Below, piece after piece: positions 30,550-43,573 of a DNA stretch of 64,000 nucleotides (position 1 is its first letter; every line of letters begins with the position of its first letter). Below the pieces are notes generated by a model, which saw only the letters and a program-made list of their open reading frames with translations, did no database searches and had not been told where the DNA came from. A program made the translations under genes and the position numbers. This DNA comes from Cannabis sativa. Taxonomy: Eukaryota > Streptophyta > Magnoliopsida > Rosales > Cannabaceae. The stretch spans positions 48,111,442 through 48,175,441 of the forward strand of contig NC_083602.1 in the NCBI RefSeq assembly GCF_029168945.1. Direction: 5' to 3'.

Positions 30550-32442
30550 TGTTGGGTTTTATGCCCTAAATAAAACTCATTTCAATATAATCAGATTTAC
30601 TTATTAATATAGATCAGAAATAACATTTAATGTTGCATGGTTCACATGATTTATTTCATGATTATATGTATATAATGTATAAATTCATCTGAGACCCTTT
30701 TCACATACTTGATCCTGCTTATTGTGCTGTCAACACATTGGAAAGTAAACATGACTATGTGAATAAAGTTTCCTAGATTTATCAGACATAGGGTTTTACT
30801 GATATGATAATCTACAACAGAGTTTACTTGCATTTGGAGAAGTGCTATGTTCTTTCCAGAGCATTGGTTAAAGTAAAGCTCAGGTTGGATGCATGGAGTA
30901 TGCATCGGAAGGGACCGATATTGAACTTTGACTTAGATTTATTAAACTTACCGTAATATCTATTCAAGTCAATATCGCCTAGTTGATCCTAGATCAAATG
31001 TTCTTAATCCTGCTATGATTAGGCTCAATCTTGAAAGGCTATTCGTGTTCTTTGATTTGTTAGTTAAGCCTACTTTTAGGTCAGGGTGATACGTACGTTT
31101 TGGGAGCACGGTAGTGCAATTGAGTGGGAGCGCTAGCATAAACATGGAATCTATAGCTTCTATCTAGCGAATAGTAAGCAAAGGATGATCTCCTTCGAGC
31201 TTGACCAAACGAACATAAATGGTGGAGTACTCATTTCACATAAGCTGAAATATCATTTATACGGGGTCAAATGTTTTAAGGATAAAATACATTGTAGGGT
31301 GTAACGGTAATTTAATCCCTTTACAGTGTAGATCATTCATATAGAGGATCATTGATCACATTAGGATTATAACAATGGATAACTAATGATGCGTCTATAT
31401 GGTGGAACATATAGAGCATTCTATATACTGAGAGTGCAATTCTAAGTTCTATGCGTGGATTCAACGAAGAATTAATAAGTTAGTGAATTTTAGTGATAAA
31501 TTCTTGATCTACTTATTGGAAGCTCGGTTGTATAGACCCATGGTCCCCGCACTAGTTGCGATAATATTGCTTGTAAGACTCATATAATTGGTTTTGATTA
31601 ATCAATTATAATTCTCAATTTAGACTATGTCTATTTGTGAAATTTTCACTAAGTAAGGGCTAAATTGTAAAGAAAGAGTTTTAGGGGCATATTTGTTAAT
31701 TATGATACTTTGTATGGTTCAATTAATAAATATGATAAATGACAATATTATTTAATAATTATTTATAGTTATTTAATAGTTAGAATTGGCATTTAAATGG
31801 TTGATTAGAAAATTGGCGTTTTTGAGAAAATCAGATGCAGAAAAAGGTAAAACTGTAAAATTACAAAAAGTGAGGCCCAAATCTACTAAGCATGGCCGAC
31901 CACTTTTGTAGGCAATTTAAACTGATATTTTCATTATTTTAATGCCAAATAATTCAAACCTAACCCTAGTGGAATGCTATAAATAGATAGTGAAGGTTTC
32001 AGGAAAATTACACTTTTCTTCTAACACTTCTGATTCAGAAAAACTTGAGCCTTCTCTCTCCCAATCTGGCCGACCACTCCCTCTCTCTTTCTTCCCTCTT
32101 AAATTTCGAAATCCTTAGTGTATGAGTAGTGCCCATACACAGCAAGTGATACCTCAACCATAGTGAGGAAGATCGTGAAGAAAGACTTTCAGCAAGAAGG
32201 AGTTTCAGCACCAAAGATTCAGAGAAAGAGATTCAGGTTCAGATATTGATAATGCTCTGCTACGGAAAGGAATCAAGGGCTAGATATCTGAACGGAAGGA
32301 GTCATATTATTCCGCTGCACCCAATGTAAGGTTTCCTAAACTTTATATGTGTTTATTTCATCGTTTTAGAAAGTTCATATTTAGGGTGTTAATCAACATA
32401 CTTGTGAGTAGATCTAAGATCCTGGTAAAATAATTTCTAACA
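30550..32442 (+). repeat. Element 2 5' LTR
   Basis: 1893 bp with TATA box at 31978-31985. It ends TTTCTAACA rather than the family ATTCCAACA. Confidence 0.92.
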
Positions 32443-32444
32443 AC

Positions 32445-32461
32445 TGGCCTCAGAGCCATGG
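32445..32461 (+). other. Element 2 primer binding site (variant)
   Basis: TGGCCTCAGAGCCATGG, identical to the unusual PBS of element 1 at 17862-17878. Confidence 0.8.
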
Positions 32462-32715
32462 TAATTGATTTACTTGCAAGAAATTTAGACTTTAAAACGA
32501 TTTTTTGTTTATTTTTGGATGGTATCATGTTGTATTGAGTGTTATTTGATGATTGATTGGTGTTTGTGAATTTTCGTTAAAAATAATTGAATATCTGTTT
32601 CTAGAATTATTTTTATTGGATAGTATGGAAAAAAATTAAGCAAGTTACTTTTTTACAGAACTCAATTTCGATTTAATTTGAATTAGTTATGATTTTTTGA
32701 AGTTTCGAAAAAATC

Positions 32716-32848
32716 GGGTTGTGTTGCTGCACCACGTGCGCGCGCGGAGAGGCTTCAAGCAGCCCCTTGCGCCTACTTTTCACGCCCACGCAGCCCCAAG
32801 TGCGCCCATGGACAGTATGCCAAGCATACTGTCCGTACAGCTCACAAT
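32716..32848 (+). other. Element 2 leader: GC-rich segment with perfect hairpin
   Basis: A 130-bp GC-rich block in an otherwise AT-rich leader replaces unrelated sequence at the same place in element 1 (about 18130-18190). It contains the inverted repeat GACAGTATGC-CAA-GCATACTGTC (32811-32833; 10-bp perfect arms, 3-nt loop). Possibly a captured fragment or structured leader RNA; function unknown. Confidence 0.65.
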
Positions 32849-35800
32849 TTTTTCGTTTTTCTTCGTTTTTTCATGCTTTTTCATGGAATTAACTTCCGAT
32901 TTTTTGTGTAGTTATGTATTTATACTATTACTATTCCTAATTCAATTCTAATTATCATAATGAATTAATTTAATATTTTTTAAATTTAATTCAAGATATT
33001 AGTGTAATTTGAAGTTAAAAATAGTTAGTATCTATCTTTTTTGCTTAATAATCTATCTTATTTTTAAAATTTGATTATATCTTATCTTATTTTTAAATTT
33101 AAGGTCAGATTTTAAATATTTTAAATTAAATCTTTTTTTTTTAAATAAGATAACTATAATCATGTAATTTTAAAAAGGTGTAAGATATTTTGCTAACTTT
33201 TAAATTTTGTTATTTTATTTATTTAAATTACATTCAAAATCTGAAAAAGATATTCATTTATCTTTTTTAATTTTTTATTTAATTTTTATTTATAAAATAA
33301 CATTTAATTTTTAAAAGTAGTTAGCAAATTTTGAAATGATATTTAGGTTGGTTGAAACCTAATTTTTCAAAATTGTAGGTTTAATTTTAATTTTTTTTTT
33401 TTAATTTTCGAAATTTCTTTTATTTTATTTTAAATTTTCGAAAATAAATATTTTATTTATTTAATTAATTATTTCGAAATTAATTTTTTAATTTAAAATT
33501 AAATAAATCCTACATCCAACTATCCAGCTAACCTTGTTGCAGAAGTATGTGTTTTAGCTTGTTTGTAAGTTTTCAAAACCTATTATTACTTGATTGCAAA
33601 TAGCCATGGTTACTTTTTGCCAGATCTAATGATCTGATGGCTCCCCTGGTCAAGTTAATAATTTGTAACAGGTATATTTACAATCTTCTTTCATCTGTGT
33701 ATGACCTAGCAACATGATAGGACCCATCCAAAGTGAGCTTGTGTGAGCCTATGTGTTTAATTTCATTATAGATGCATATAGGTTGTTGTTGCTAAATAAA
33801 ATGTCATAGTTCTTGATAGATTTTATTTAAGCCCATTTAGTTTTTTGGGCCTATTCAATTAATAACAGTTGTTCATTTTAAGGTTAAATTCATCTCTTTT
33901 GGGCCTTGTGTGAGAGTTGGGAGCCATAGTAGTGGATACGACATACTAAACCCAGTACCCCCTCACATGAACCACCCCAATTGTGAAGGCCCATTTGCCT
34001 AATTTGAATAACTGTACTAGGTTAATTAAACTAGTTTAACCTAATAAAATTGATTAGCAACATAAAGAAATTAATTTAAGAAAATTATAGTTTAAAGAAT
34101 TCTTTATTCTAAGCTAAACTATATGTATTTTCTTGTATTTAATTAAATATAGAATTATAACCATCTAGATTCTTTCTGAAGCTTAATTTAAATTTTTCAT
34201 TAAATATTCCTATTTAAGTTGATATTTAGTTATCTATAACTAACCAACTTAAATCTTAATATCTTTTGGATTTATAATTTCAAAATTAAGTTGAGGAATT
34301 TTAGGCATTGGTTATTAAGATTCTTTAGATATTTTTTAAGTTAATATCTTTTCAAATATTAACTTAAAATGGAATATTTTAGATATTTTTTAAATTAATA
34401 TCTTTTCGAATATTAACTTAAAATGGAATATTTTCAAATTAAGTGGTTACAACTTAATTTTTGATATTTAATTAAATTTAAATTTGAAAATATTTAAGTT
34501 ATAGATTTTTTCTAAAACAACTTAAATTAGATATTTTTTCAAATTTTTGTGGAAAAGATACTTAGTCAAATAAGATATTTTCTAGATAGTTATTTCTAGA
34601 CTACTTATTATTTCTAATATTAAATAGGAAAACATTATACATTGTGAAATTAATTATTTAAATAATTAATTTTGGTACAATTTATTTTAAGTATATTTTT
34701 CCTAGTATGAAACTAGAGATTAATAATTAAGCCTTCTCTACACTTAATTATTTAAATCTTGAATTTAATACATTTAATTAATTTGAAAATTAAATATCTA
34801 AGTTGATTTTCATCATGATACTTAAATATTTCTTTTTCATGACACCTAATTAAATAGAAAATTATTTTTAGTTGAAATTTAATTTTTTCAACTAAATTTA
34901 AATAATTTTCAAAATATTATTTTTTCTTTATTTTATTAATCAAATTTCGAAATTGCATTTCTTAAATGCTGGAATTTCGAATTTTATTTGAAAAATAGAT
35001 TAAAGTTGTAAATTATTTATTTTAACTTTGGACCAACTTAAATCAATGATTTTTTCATTAATTGATTAATTTAAAATAAATGAATTAAAATATATTATTA
35101 TAAATTGAATTAATTAGTCAAAGGAAAATCTAGATAGGTGATATTTTTGCTTGAAGTATTTTTCTAGTGTATTTAATTACATAGAAATTTAATATTTAAG
35201 TTGATTTTCATCATCATACTTAAATATTTGAAATTTTTCTTATATATATTTAATTAAATAGGAAAATTATATTTTTTTTGTTGTAAATTAATTTTATTAA
35301 TTAATTTTGGGCCAACATTAAATTAGAATAATTTTTCCATGATTTATTTTTTATTTTAACATGCATTTTTCGAAAATTATATTCTTAAATACTTTAATTT
35401 TTCGAAATGCAATATATATTTATAGAAAATAAAATTTGAGTTGTAAATTAATTTAAATTAATTTTGTAACAACTTAAATTGAATATTTTTCTAAATATTT
35501 ATTGGAAATTATTACTAAGATAGAAATAATTCATGTTATTTTCATATCCATCTAAGTAAAATTTATAAATATTAAATTAAAATTTATATTTAGAATTTTT
35601 CATTCTAAATTAGAAATTTTAATTAAATAAATATGTATATTTAAAATAAATAGAATAAATAAAGAGAATCAAAGAAAATACAACTCTTTTTAAATAATGA
35701 GCTTTTAATCAAAAGACATTCGATCTCCATTGTGGGTTTTACACCGCGTTTGTTTTAGTGAGTAATCCTCCCTAATGGAGGAACGTTCATTAGCAATTTT

Positions 35801-36100
35801 GCACCGTTTAATCTCGAATGATAAGTAGTTTGTAAGTGTTTTGTATGGTATAGATCACCCTAATGGTGGCGACCATACTTTACTTGAAAATTATGAAACA
35901 ATGGTGGAAGCTCATAAGATAGAATTGCCTTGACTCTCGCCTAAACGGGACAACGCTGAATTCCAATCTTGATCGATAAAAGGTTGCTAGAATGGTTATC
36001 ATTTTAGATGAGCTGACAATTCTATTCAATGGAGTAGGTTTTGACTCTCGCCTAAACGGGACACTGTATCAGTTTGTTGAAAAACCTTGGAAATTATTTA
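32849..36100 (+). other. Element 2 internal AT-rich non-coding region
   Basis: Collinear with 18190-22330 of element 1 minus the solo gypsy LTR. It contains an approximately 55-bp tandem duplication (34326-34380 and 34381-34435) absent from element 1. No gene seen. Confidence 0.75.
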
Positions 36101-36539
36101 GGATTGTAAGTTTTAGTATTTTCACTTGTCATTCCTACTTGCTATATGTTTATAATTTCTGAATTATGTATGAAATTTATATTGAACCATGTTATTTTCT
36201 GTTATTAAGTTGTAGTTTAATTTTGAATCTTCATTGTTGGTCTAACTTGGCTTGTTTATCTAATGAGATAAATCCCTAGTGGATTTTCACCATTAGACAT
36301 ACATAATAGTGTTAGATCTCGAAAGATAAATATTGTATATGCGACATCTAGCTGTTCATCAATTGATGACACCTTAGACTAGTATTTTTACGATATGAAA
36401 CAAGAAGATTATATAAATAAGATTACTTTGACTTTCGTTAATCGAAGCATCGTTCGATTCTTATTTTAAACGAAATTATCCTAATTTCTCTTAGCTTATT
36501 CATTTCGAATTAGCTCAATAACATATCATTGGATGAATG

Positions 36540-38436
36540 TGTTGGGTTTTATGCCCTAAATAAAACTCATTTCAATATAATCAGATTTACTTATTAATAT
36601 AGATCAGAAATAACATTTAATGTTGCATGGTTCACATGATTTATTTCATGATTATATGTACATAATGTATAAATTCATCTGAAACCCTTTTCACATACTT
36701 GATCCTGTTTATTGTGCCGTCAACACATTGGAAAGTAAACATGACTATGTGAATAAAGTTTCCTAGATTTATCAGACATAGGGTTTTACTGATATGATAA
36801 TCTACAACAGAGTTTACTTGCATTTGGAGAAGTGCTATGTTCTTTCCAGATCATTGGTTAAAGTAAAGCTCAGGTTGGATGCATGGAGTATGCATCGGAA
36901 GGGACCGATATTGAACTTTGACTTAGATTTATTAAACTTACCGTAATATCTATTCAAGTCAATATCGCCTAGTTGATCCTAGATCAAATGATCTTAATCC
37001 TGTTATGATTAGGCTCAATCTTGAAAGGCTATTCGTGTTCTTTGATTTGTTAGTTAAGCCTACTTTTAGGTCAGGGTGATACGTACATTTTGGGAACACG
37101 GTAGTGCAATTGAGTGGGAGCACTAGCATAAACATGGAATCTATAGCTTCTATCTGGCGAATAGTAAGCAAAGGATGATCTCCTTCGAGCTTGACCAAAC
37201 GAACATAAATGGTGGAGTACTTATTTCACATAAGCTGAAATATCATTTATACGCGGTCAAGTGTTTTAAGGATAAAATACATTGTAGGGTGTAACGGTAA
37301 TCTAATCCCTTTACAGTGTAGATCATTCATATATAGGATCATTGATTAAATTAGGATTATAACAATGGATAACTAATGATGTGTCTATATGGTGGAACAT
37401 ATAGAGCATTCTATATACTGAGAGTGCAATTCTAAGTTCTATGCGTGGATTCAACGAAGAATTAATAAGTTAGTGAATTTTAGTGCTAAATTCTTGATCT
37501 ACTTATTGGAAGCTAGGTTATATAGACCCATGGTCCCCGCACTAGTTGAGATAATATTGCTTGTAAGACTCATGTAATTGGTTTTGACTAATCAATTATA
37601 ATTCTCAAATTAGACTATGTCTATTTGTGAATTTTTCACTAAGTAAGGGCGAAATTGTAAAGAAAGAGTTATTAGGGGCATATTTGTTAATTATGATACT
37701 TTGTATGGTTCAATTAATAAATATGATAAATGACAATATTATTTAATAATTATTTATAGTTATTAAATAGTTAGAATTGGCATTTAAATGGTTGAATTAG
37801 AAAATTGGCGTTTTTGAGAAAATCATATGCAGAAAAGATAAAACTGTAAAATTGCAAAAAGTGAGGCCCAAATCCACTAGTATAGGGCCGACCACTTTTA
37901 TAGGAATTTACCTCTGATATTTTCATTATTTTAATGCCAAATAATTCAAACCTAACCCTAGTGGAATGCTATAAATAGATAGTGAAGGCTTCAGGAAAAT
38001 TACACTTTTCTTCTGACACTTCTGATTCAGAAAAACCTGAGCCTTCTCTCTCCCTATCTTTGGCCGAATCCACTCTCTTTCTCTTCCTCATTGAGATTTC
38101 GAAATTCTTAGTGTATGAGTAGTGCCCACACACAGCAAGTGATACCTCAATCATAGTGAGGAAGATCGTGAAGAAAGACTTTCAGCAAGAAGGAGTTTCA
38201 GCATCAAAGATTCAGAGAAAGAGATCCAGGTTCATATATTGATAATGCTCTGCTACAGGAAGGAATCAAGGGCTAGATATCTGAACGGAAGGAGTCATTA
38301 TATTCCGCTGCACCCAATGTAAGGTTTCCTAAACTTTATATGTGTTTATTTCATCGTTTTAGAAAGTTCATATTTAGGGTGTTAATAAACATACTTGTGA
38401 GTAGATCTAAGATCCTGGTAAAATAAATTTCCAACA
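36540..38436 (+). mobile_element. Solo LTR of the element 1/2 copia family inside element 2
   Basis: 1897 bp, TGTTGGGTTTTATG...TTTCCAACA, with perfect TSD GAATG (36535-36539 and 38437-38441). TATA box at 37970-37977. It lies in the same family's internal region, so this is self-nesting followed by LTR-LTR recombination. Confidence 0.93.
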
Positions 38437-38441
38437 GAATG

Positions 38442-40772
38442 GTCTATAAATCATTTCATGTCATTCTATATTTTCTCTTAAGAAATTAAATGATGGATAT
38501 GATTATAATCCCGAAATTCTATTCCCAATTGATATAAATCCTCAATCTTAGAAATCTCCTACTTGTATGGGCAAATCTGACTTAGAGTTTGTATTAGTAG
38601 TGGTGGTCCAAGATAGAATTACTCATTATATTTAGTATAAATTTAAATCTTTGACTTTAATTTTAGATTCCAAACAGAAATTTTCTTATATTTCTAATTC
38701 CAGAATACAATACAGTTACACTTTCTCAAGTGTTTAATATCCATCTTCTGTTAATGGATTAAAACTGTATGGAATCTGAGTTAGGTATTCTGTGACCAGG
38801 ATCCACTTGAAGTATTCTAAGAACTCTTTGATGTAACTAAACCTATGTCATCAAAAGACACTACCATTTTTTTCTATGGCATTTGTATCTTGTTCATAGT
38901 GGATTTGACAAGATCAATCTCTGCAAAGAGTTAATATGCCTATATCCACTGAAAGTAGTTCATCTCATTCGAAGATGGATGTACATTCAGGGGTGGATAT
39001 GAGTTTTTCGTTGTATTCTTAAAACGATAACTCTAGATTATACCTTTTAGCAAGAAATTTGAAATGTTTGAAAAATTTCATTAATTTCTATCAATGGTTA
39101 AAACCATTAAGGTAAGTGGTTAAAGATCTTGCGAACTGATAGGGGTGGAGAAATAGTTAGTAGATATGCGGTTCAAAGATCATTAAATTGATTTTTGAAT
39201 TATATCCAAACTTACCTCCCCAGAAATTTCGAGTTGCATGTTGATGATTAGTTACTAGTCGTTGCCGAATTCCTTCTATGGTAATACAATTTCACAGTGA
39301 TGTAATGGTTGTATACTTAATGTAAATCATTACTAGATTCATGGATGACCTAATCAAAATCTTAAGAAAAGCTAGAACTATTAACCATGGTTTGTTAGCT
39401 ATTCTAAGTGATTAGGGGTGGACCATCCCATAGTCAATAGATAAGAAAGTGTTTGTTCAAACAAATACTACTTTTCTTAGAAAATGACTAAGTCTGAAAA
39501 TAAAGTAGCAAATAAAGGAGATATTTTTCTTGATTCCAAAAGTGTTCTATCATCTTATCTGACATATGATGATCCCACTGCCTCTGTTGTCTTGTCACAA
39601 CCGAAGAGATCAATACCATTTAGTTTTCTTCGACATAATTCACGGTACCTTGTCGTAGTGGGAGAGTTTCTAGGAACTCACTTTCGCATGACTTGGGAGA
39701 CACTGGTAATTTAAAATCCATTGTGAGTTTAAACAAGTAATGGATTGTCAAGATAAGAAACTAAGAAGAAAGCCTATAGAACTATGGTTTAATCCATTCA
39801 CATGGAATAACCTAAAGTTTTCTAATACAGGGACATAAAAGGAAATTTTTGTTTATAAGTCTATTCAATGGACTTAACAAAATTTCCTGTTCCTAGTATT
39901 ATAGGTTTGAGTTTATCTAAACCTATGGCTTGTGGTATACCTGGTAATTACTTACTCTAATGCAAGCAACTTACTTTAGTAAGATGCTGAAGCATTTTCT
40001 TTCTAATGGCAATCTATAGAAGCTTCACAACTTCTTAAGCATAGATTTTATTTATCTAAGGAAAAGTCTCAACTATTTCAGAAAAGATAAAGCCATGAAA
40101 GAATTTCTTAAATCAACAGTGAGAGGTCTTAGACATGCTTTTGTATGCCTTAGACCAGACACCTGCTGTTGAGTGGGAGTAATGAGTAGGTATCAGATTA
40201 ATCCAGGAGAAGAACATTGGAAGACAATCAAGTAAATCTTAAGAAGAGGAACTATATGTTAGTCTATAAGAGTGTGTTTAAAACTCTTAGACTACACCAC
40301 ATCAGATTTCGAAATTTTCCTTTGTGCTAGAAAATCTTTCTGATAAGATGGTGGTTACTCTGGGGGTGGAATAGTGATTTTGGAGAAGTGTAAAAACCTA
40401 TCTGAAGTCTCTAGGTCTACCAGGAAGGGACTGAATGTTAAAGTTGCAGGAAAGGTACTTATTCAGTCTAAGGAAAGTTCTATACATCTTTGGCACCATT
40501 CCAAATTGCCTTAACTACTAGTGTTAATTTCCTGATTAACCAAAAGTAGTTGCCAAAGGTATAGAATCCAGTATCCCAAGAGAGTAGACATATAGAGAGG
40601 AATTTCACATTATCGATAATTTTGTGATTAAGGAAGAGTAATGGTGGAGAAAAGGTTGTGGATAATTCAACCTTTCAGATCCTATTACGAGGAGTTTACT
40701 ACTACTACACTTGATTTGTATATCGAGGTGTTGAGATTATTTGAAACACACTTTTTGTTTTATATTAGTGCA
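38442..40772 (+). pseudogene. Element 2 decayed gag-pol remnants
   Basis: Homologous to 22760-25100 of element 1, with the same order of decayed islands: integrase RTDRGGE at about 39134-39154, RT GLRHAFVCLRPDTC near 40120-40155, and RNase H near 40330-40420. A 76-codon open stretch at 39484-39714 has no recognisable domain and is broken in element 1. Confidence 0.7.
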
Positions 40773-40782
40773 AGTGGGAGTT

Positions 40783-42489
40783 TGTTGGGTTTTATGCCCT
40801 AAATAAAACTCATTTCAATATAATCAGATTTACTTATTAATATAGATCAGAAATAACATTTAATGTTGCATGGTTCACATGATTTATTTCATGATTATAA
40901 TGTATAAATTCATGTGAAACCCTTTTCACATACTTGATCCTGTTTATTGTGCTGTCAACACATTGGAAACTAAACATGACTATGTGAATAAAGTTTCCTA
41001 GATTTATCAGACATAGGGTTTTACTGATATGATAATCTACAACAGAGTTTACTTGCATTTGGAGAAGTGCTATGTTCTTTCCAGAGCATTGGTTAAAGTA
41101 AAGCTCAGGTTGGATGCATGGAGTATGCATCGGAAGGGACCGATATTGAACTTTGACTTAGATTTATTAAACTTACCGTAATATCTATTCAAGTCAATAT
41201 CGCCTAGTTGATCCTAGATCAAATGTTCTTAATCCTATTATGATTAGGCTCAATTTTGAAAGGCTATTCGTGTTCTTTGATTTGTTAGTTAAGCCTACTT
41301 TTAGGTCAGGGTGATACGTACATTTTGGGAACACGGTAGTGCAATTGAGTGGGAGCACTAGCATAAACATGCAATCTATAGCTTCTATCTGGCGAATAGT
41401 AAGCAAAGGATGATCTCCTTCGAGCTTGACCAAACGAACATAAATGGTGGAGTACTCATTTCACATAAGCTGAAATATCATTTATACGGGGTCAAGTGTT
41501 TTAAGGATAAAATACATTGTAGGGTGTAACGGTAATCTAATCCCTTTACAGTGTAGATCATTCATATAGAGGATCATTGATCACATTAGGATTATAACAA
41601 TGGATAACTAATGATGCGTCTATATGGTGGAACATATAGAGCATTCTATATATTGATAGTGCAATTCTAAGTTCTATGCGTGGATTCAACGAAGAATTAA
41701 TAAGTTAGTGAATTTTAGTGATAAATTCTTGATCTACTTATTGGAAGCTCGGTTATATAGACCCATGGTCCCCGCACTAGTTGAGATAATATTGCTTGTA
41801 AGACTCATATAATTTGTTTTGATTAATCAATTATAATTCTCAATTTAGACTATGTCTATTTGTGAAATTTTCACTAAGTAAGGGCAAAATTGTAAAGAAA
41901 GAGTTTTAGGGGCATATTTGTTAATTATGATACTTTGTATGGTTCAATTAATAAATATGATAAATGACAATATTATTTAATAATTATTTATAGTTATTAA
42001 ATAGTTAGAATTGGCATTTAAATGGTTGAATTAGAAAATTGGCGTCTTTGAGAAAATTACACTTTCTTCTGACACTTCTGAATCAGAAAACCTGAGCCTT
42101 CTCTCTCCCCATCTGGCCGACCACTCCCTCTCTCTTTCTTCCCTCTTAAATTTCGAAATCCTTAGTGTATGAGTAGTGCCCACACACAGAAAGTGATACC
42201 TCAACCATAGTGAGGAAGATCGTGAAGAAAGACTTTCAGCAAGAAGGAGTTTCAGCACCAAAGATTCAGAGAAAGAGATCCAGGTTCAGATACTGATAAT
42301 GCTCTGCTACAGAAAGGAATCAAGGGCTAGATATCTGAACGGAAGGAGTCATATTATTCCGCTGCACCCAATGTAAGGTTTCCTAAACTTTATATGTGTT
42401 TATTTCATCGTTTTAGAAAGTTCATATTTAGGGTGTTAATCAACATACTTGTGAGTAGATCTAAGATCCTGGTAAAATAAATTCCAACA
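40783..42489 (+). repeat. Element 2 3' LTR with 180-bp deletion
   Basis: 1707 bp, about 185 bp shorter than the 5' LTR. Most of the gap is one deletion at about 42052-42060 flanked by GAAAAT microhomology (equivalent to about 31829-32006 of the 5' LTR). It removes the TATA box. Confidence 0.9.
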
Positions 42490-42608
42490 TGTTAAATGCT
42501 GCTCCCTTTGATTAAAGACTTAGTTGAATTATCCCAAAGTCTTGCCTCTTCAGTCTACGCGTCTCAATCCGGTTGGTCCACGTATTTTGGACAAAGTCAG
42601 GGGCAACA
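42490..42608 (-). repeat. G1 3' LTR, part 2
   Basis: Begins with the second TGTTA copy (42490-42494) and ends GGGGCAACA at 42608. With part 1 the LTR is about 743 bp, close to the 781-bp solo LTR at 19632-20412, and the two align across the join. Confidence 0.9.
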
Positions 42609-42623
42609 TTTATCCCCCATGCC
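42609..42623 (-). other. G1 polypurine tract
   Basis: The minus strand reads GGCATGGGGGATAAA immediately before the 3' LTR. Confidence 0.75.
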
Positions 42624-42939
42624 TTGTTTGGTAATAAGGTAAACAAGGCTTGCTTAGATGCCTCCAGTTGCCTTATTAGCTTCCTGGCAAGTGCCTGGGG
42701 CGCGTGGGGATGTATTTATGACCATCATTACTGCAGTTATTTACTTTTTGCAGACAACGATTCGTTTTCTGTCCATTTATTGATACGGGGCATTAAATGG
42801 GTGTCAGTTGAGTACTCAAACGTTTTCTACCGCCTTGATGAACGCTCGTCTCAACCGTTGGATCTGTAGAATGCGAATCGATTTCTATCCTGACCATACG
42901 ATGGTGGTCGATCACAGCTATCTCATTTCTGTTCTGGCC

Positions 42940-42948
42940 TATAAAAGG
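42940..42948 (+). promoter_or_regulatory. TATA box of the G1 antisense gene
   Basis: TATAAAAGG in the context GGCCTATAAAAGGCAGCC, on the plus strand inside G1 between PPT and the extra ORF. A pyrimidine-rich stretch follows near 42965-42990, where transcription would start, about 600 bp before the ATG at 43574. A 600-bp leader with a possible further intron is implied. Confidence 0.6.
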
Positions 42949-43573
42949 CAGCCTTCTCACTTCATTTGGTTACTTTCACCATTTCACCAAATTTTCTCAG
43001 AGTTCTTAGAGAGAAAAGAAATTTCAGACACCATAGATTACTTGCTTCTCTTCCTTCGCCGTTGCCAGTCTTCATTCTACCGGCTATCAACACCAACCCC
43101 AGCCTTCAAACTTCATTTAAGTTCTTCGTATACCTTATACTTGCTTACTGTTCGTTTATATAGCATGTTTTATGATTTTTGGGTTGGATGTCGAACTTCT
43201 GGGAATGAGTTTGCCTGAGTTTACTGTATGATGCGTTAAATTTCCCTTTCTTGCGTCTTGATTGCTCCTTTTCTACTACGTTTCTGTTGAGGAATCATCT
43301 TTATCTTACGTGATAACGCCTTTAGGGCTTAGAGTAGGTCTTACTTTCTCGGCTTTGCCCTTTTTTCCTTTTTTTTTTCTTTTGCAATGTCACTGCCTTT
43401 GGGATTTTTGCACCCGATTCTTGCAAAGGAAAGCCTCTTGGGGATTTCTTATTTGGCAAGCGTCCGGAGGGGGTCTCTTTCTAGCGGTTAGGGGACCCCC
43501 ATTCCCTTTTTTAAACATTAGGGTTTGTTTCGGGGCCTAACTGCTGGATTTTCTCAATTTTTTCAAAACCAAA

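Larger units (their letters stand above)
30550..42489 (+). mobile_element. Element 2: large non-autonomous copia (sister of element 1) with nested solo LTR
   Basis: An 11,940-bp element inserted in the G1 LTR with perfect TSD TGTTA (30545-30549 and 42490-42494). LTRs are 30550-32442 and 40783-42489 and share private variants, so they are a true pair. Its internal region is collinear with element 1 and has the same decayed pol, plus a 1.9-kb solo LTR (36540-38436). No intact gene is present. Confidence 0.93.

Noticed and set aside
43262..43540. 92-codon plus-strand ORF upstream of the G1 antisense gene
   Set aside because: Hydrophobic, T-rich leader sequence with no recognisable domain; the coding start at 43574 is better supported by the frame joined across the solo LTR.
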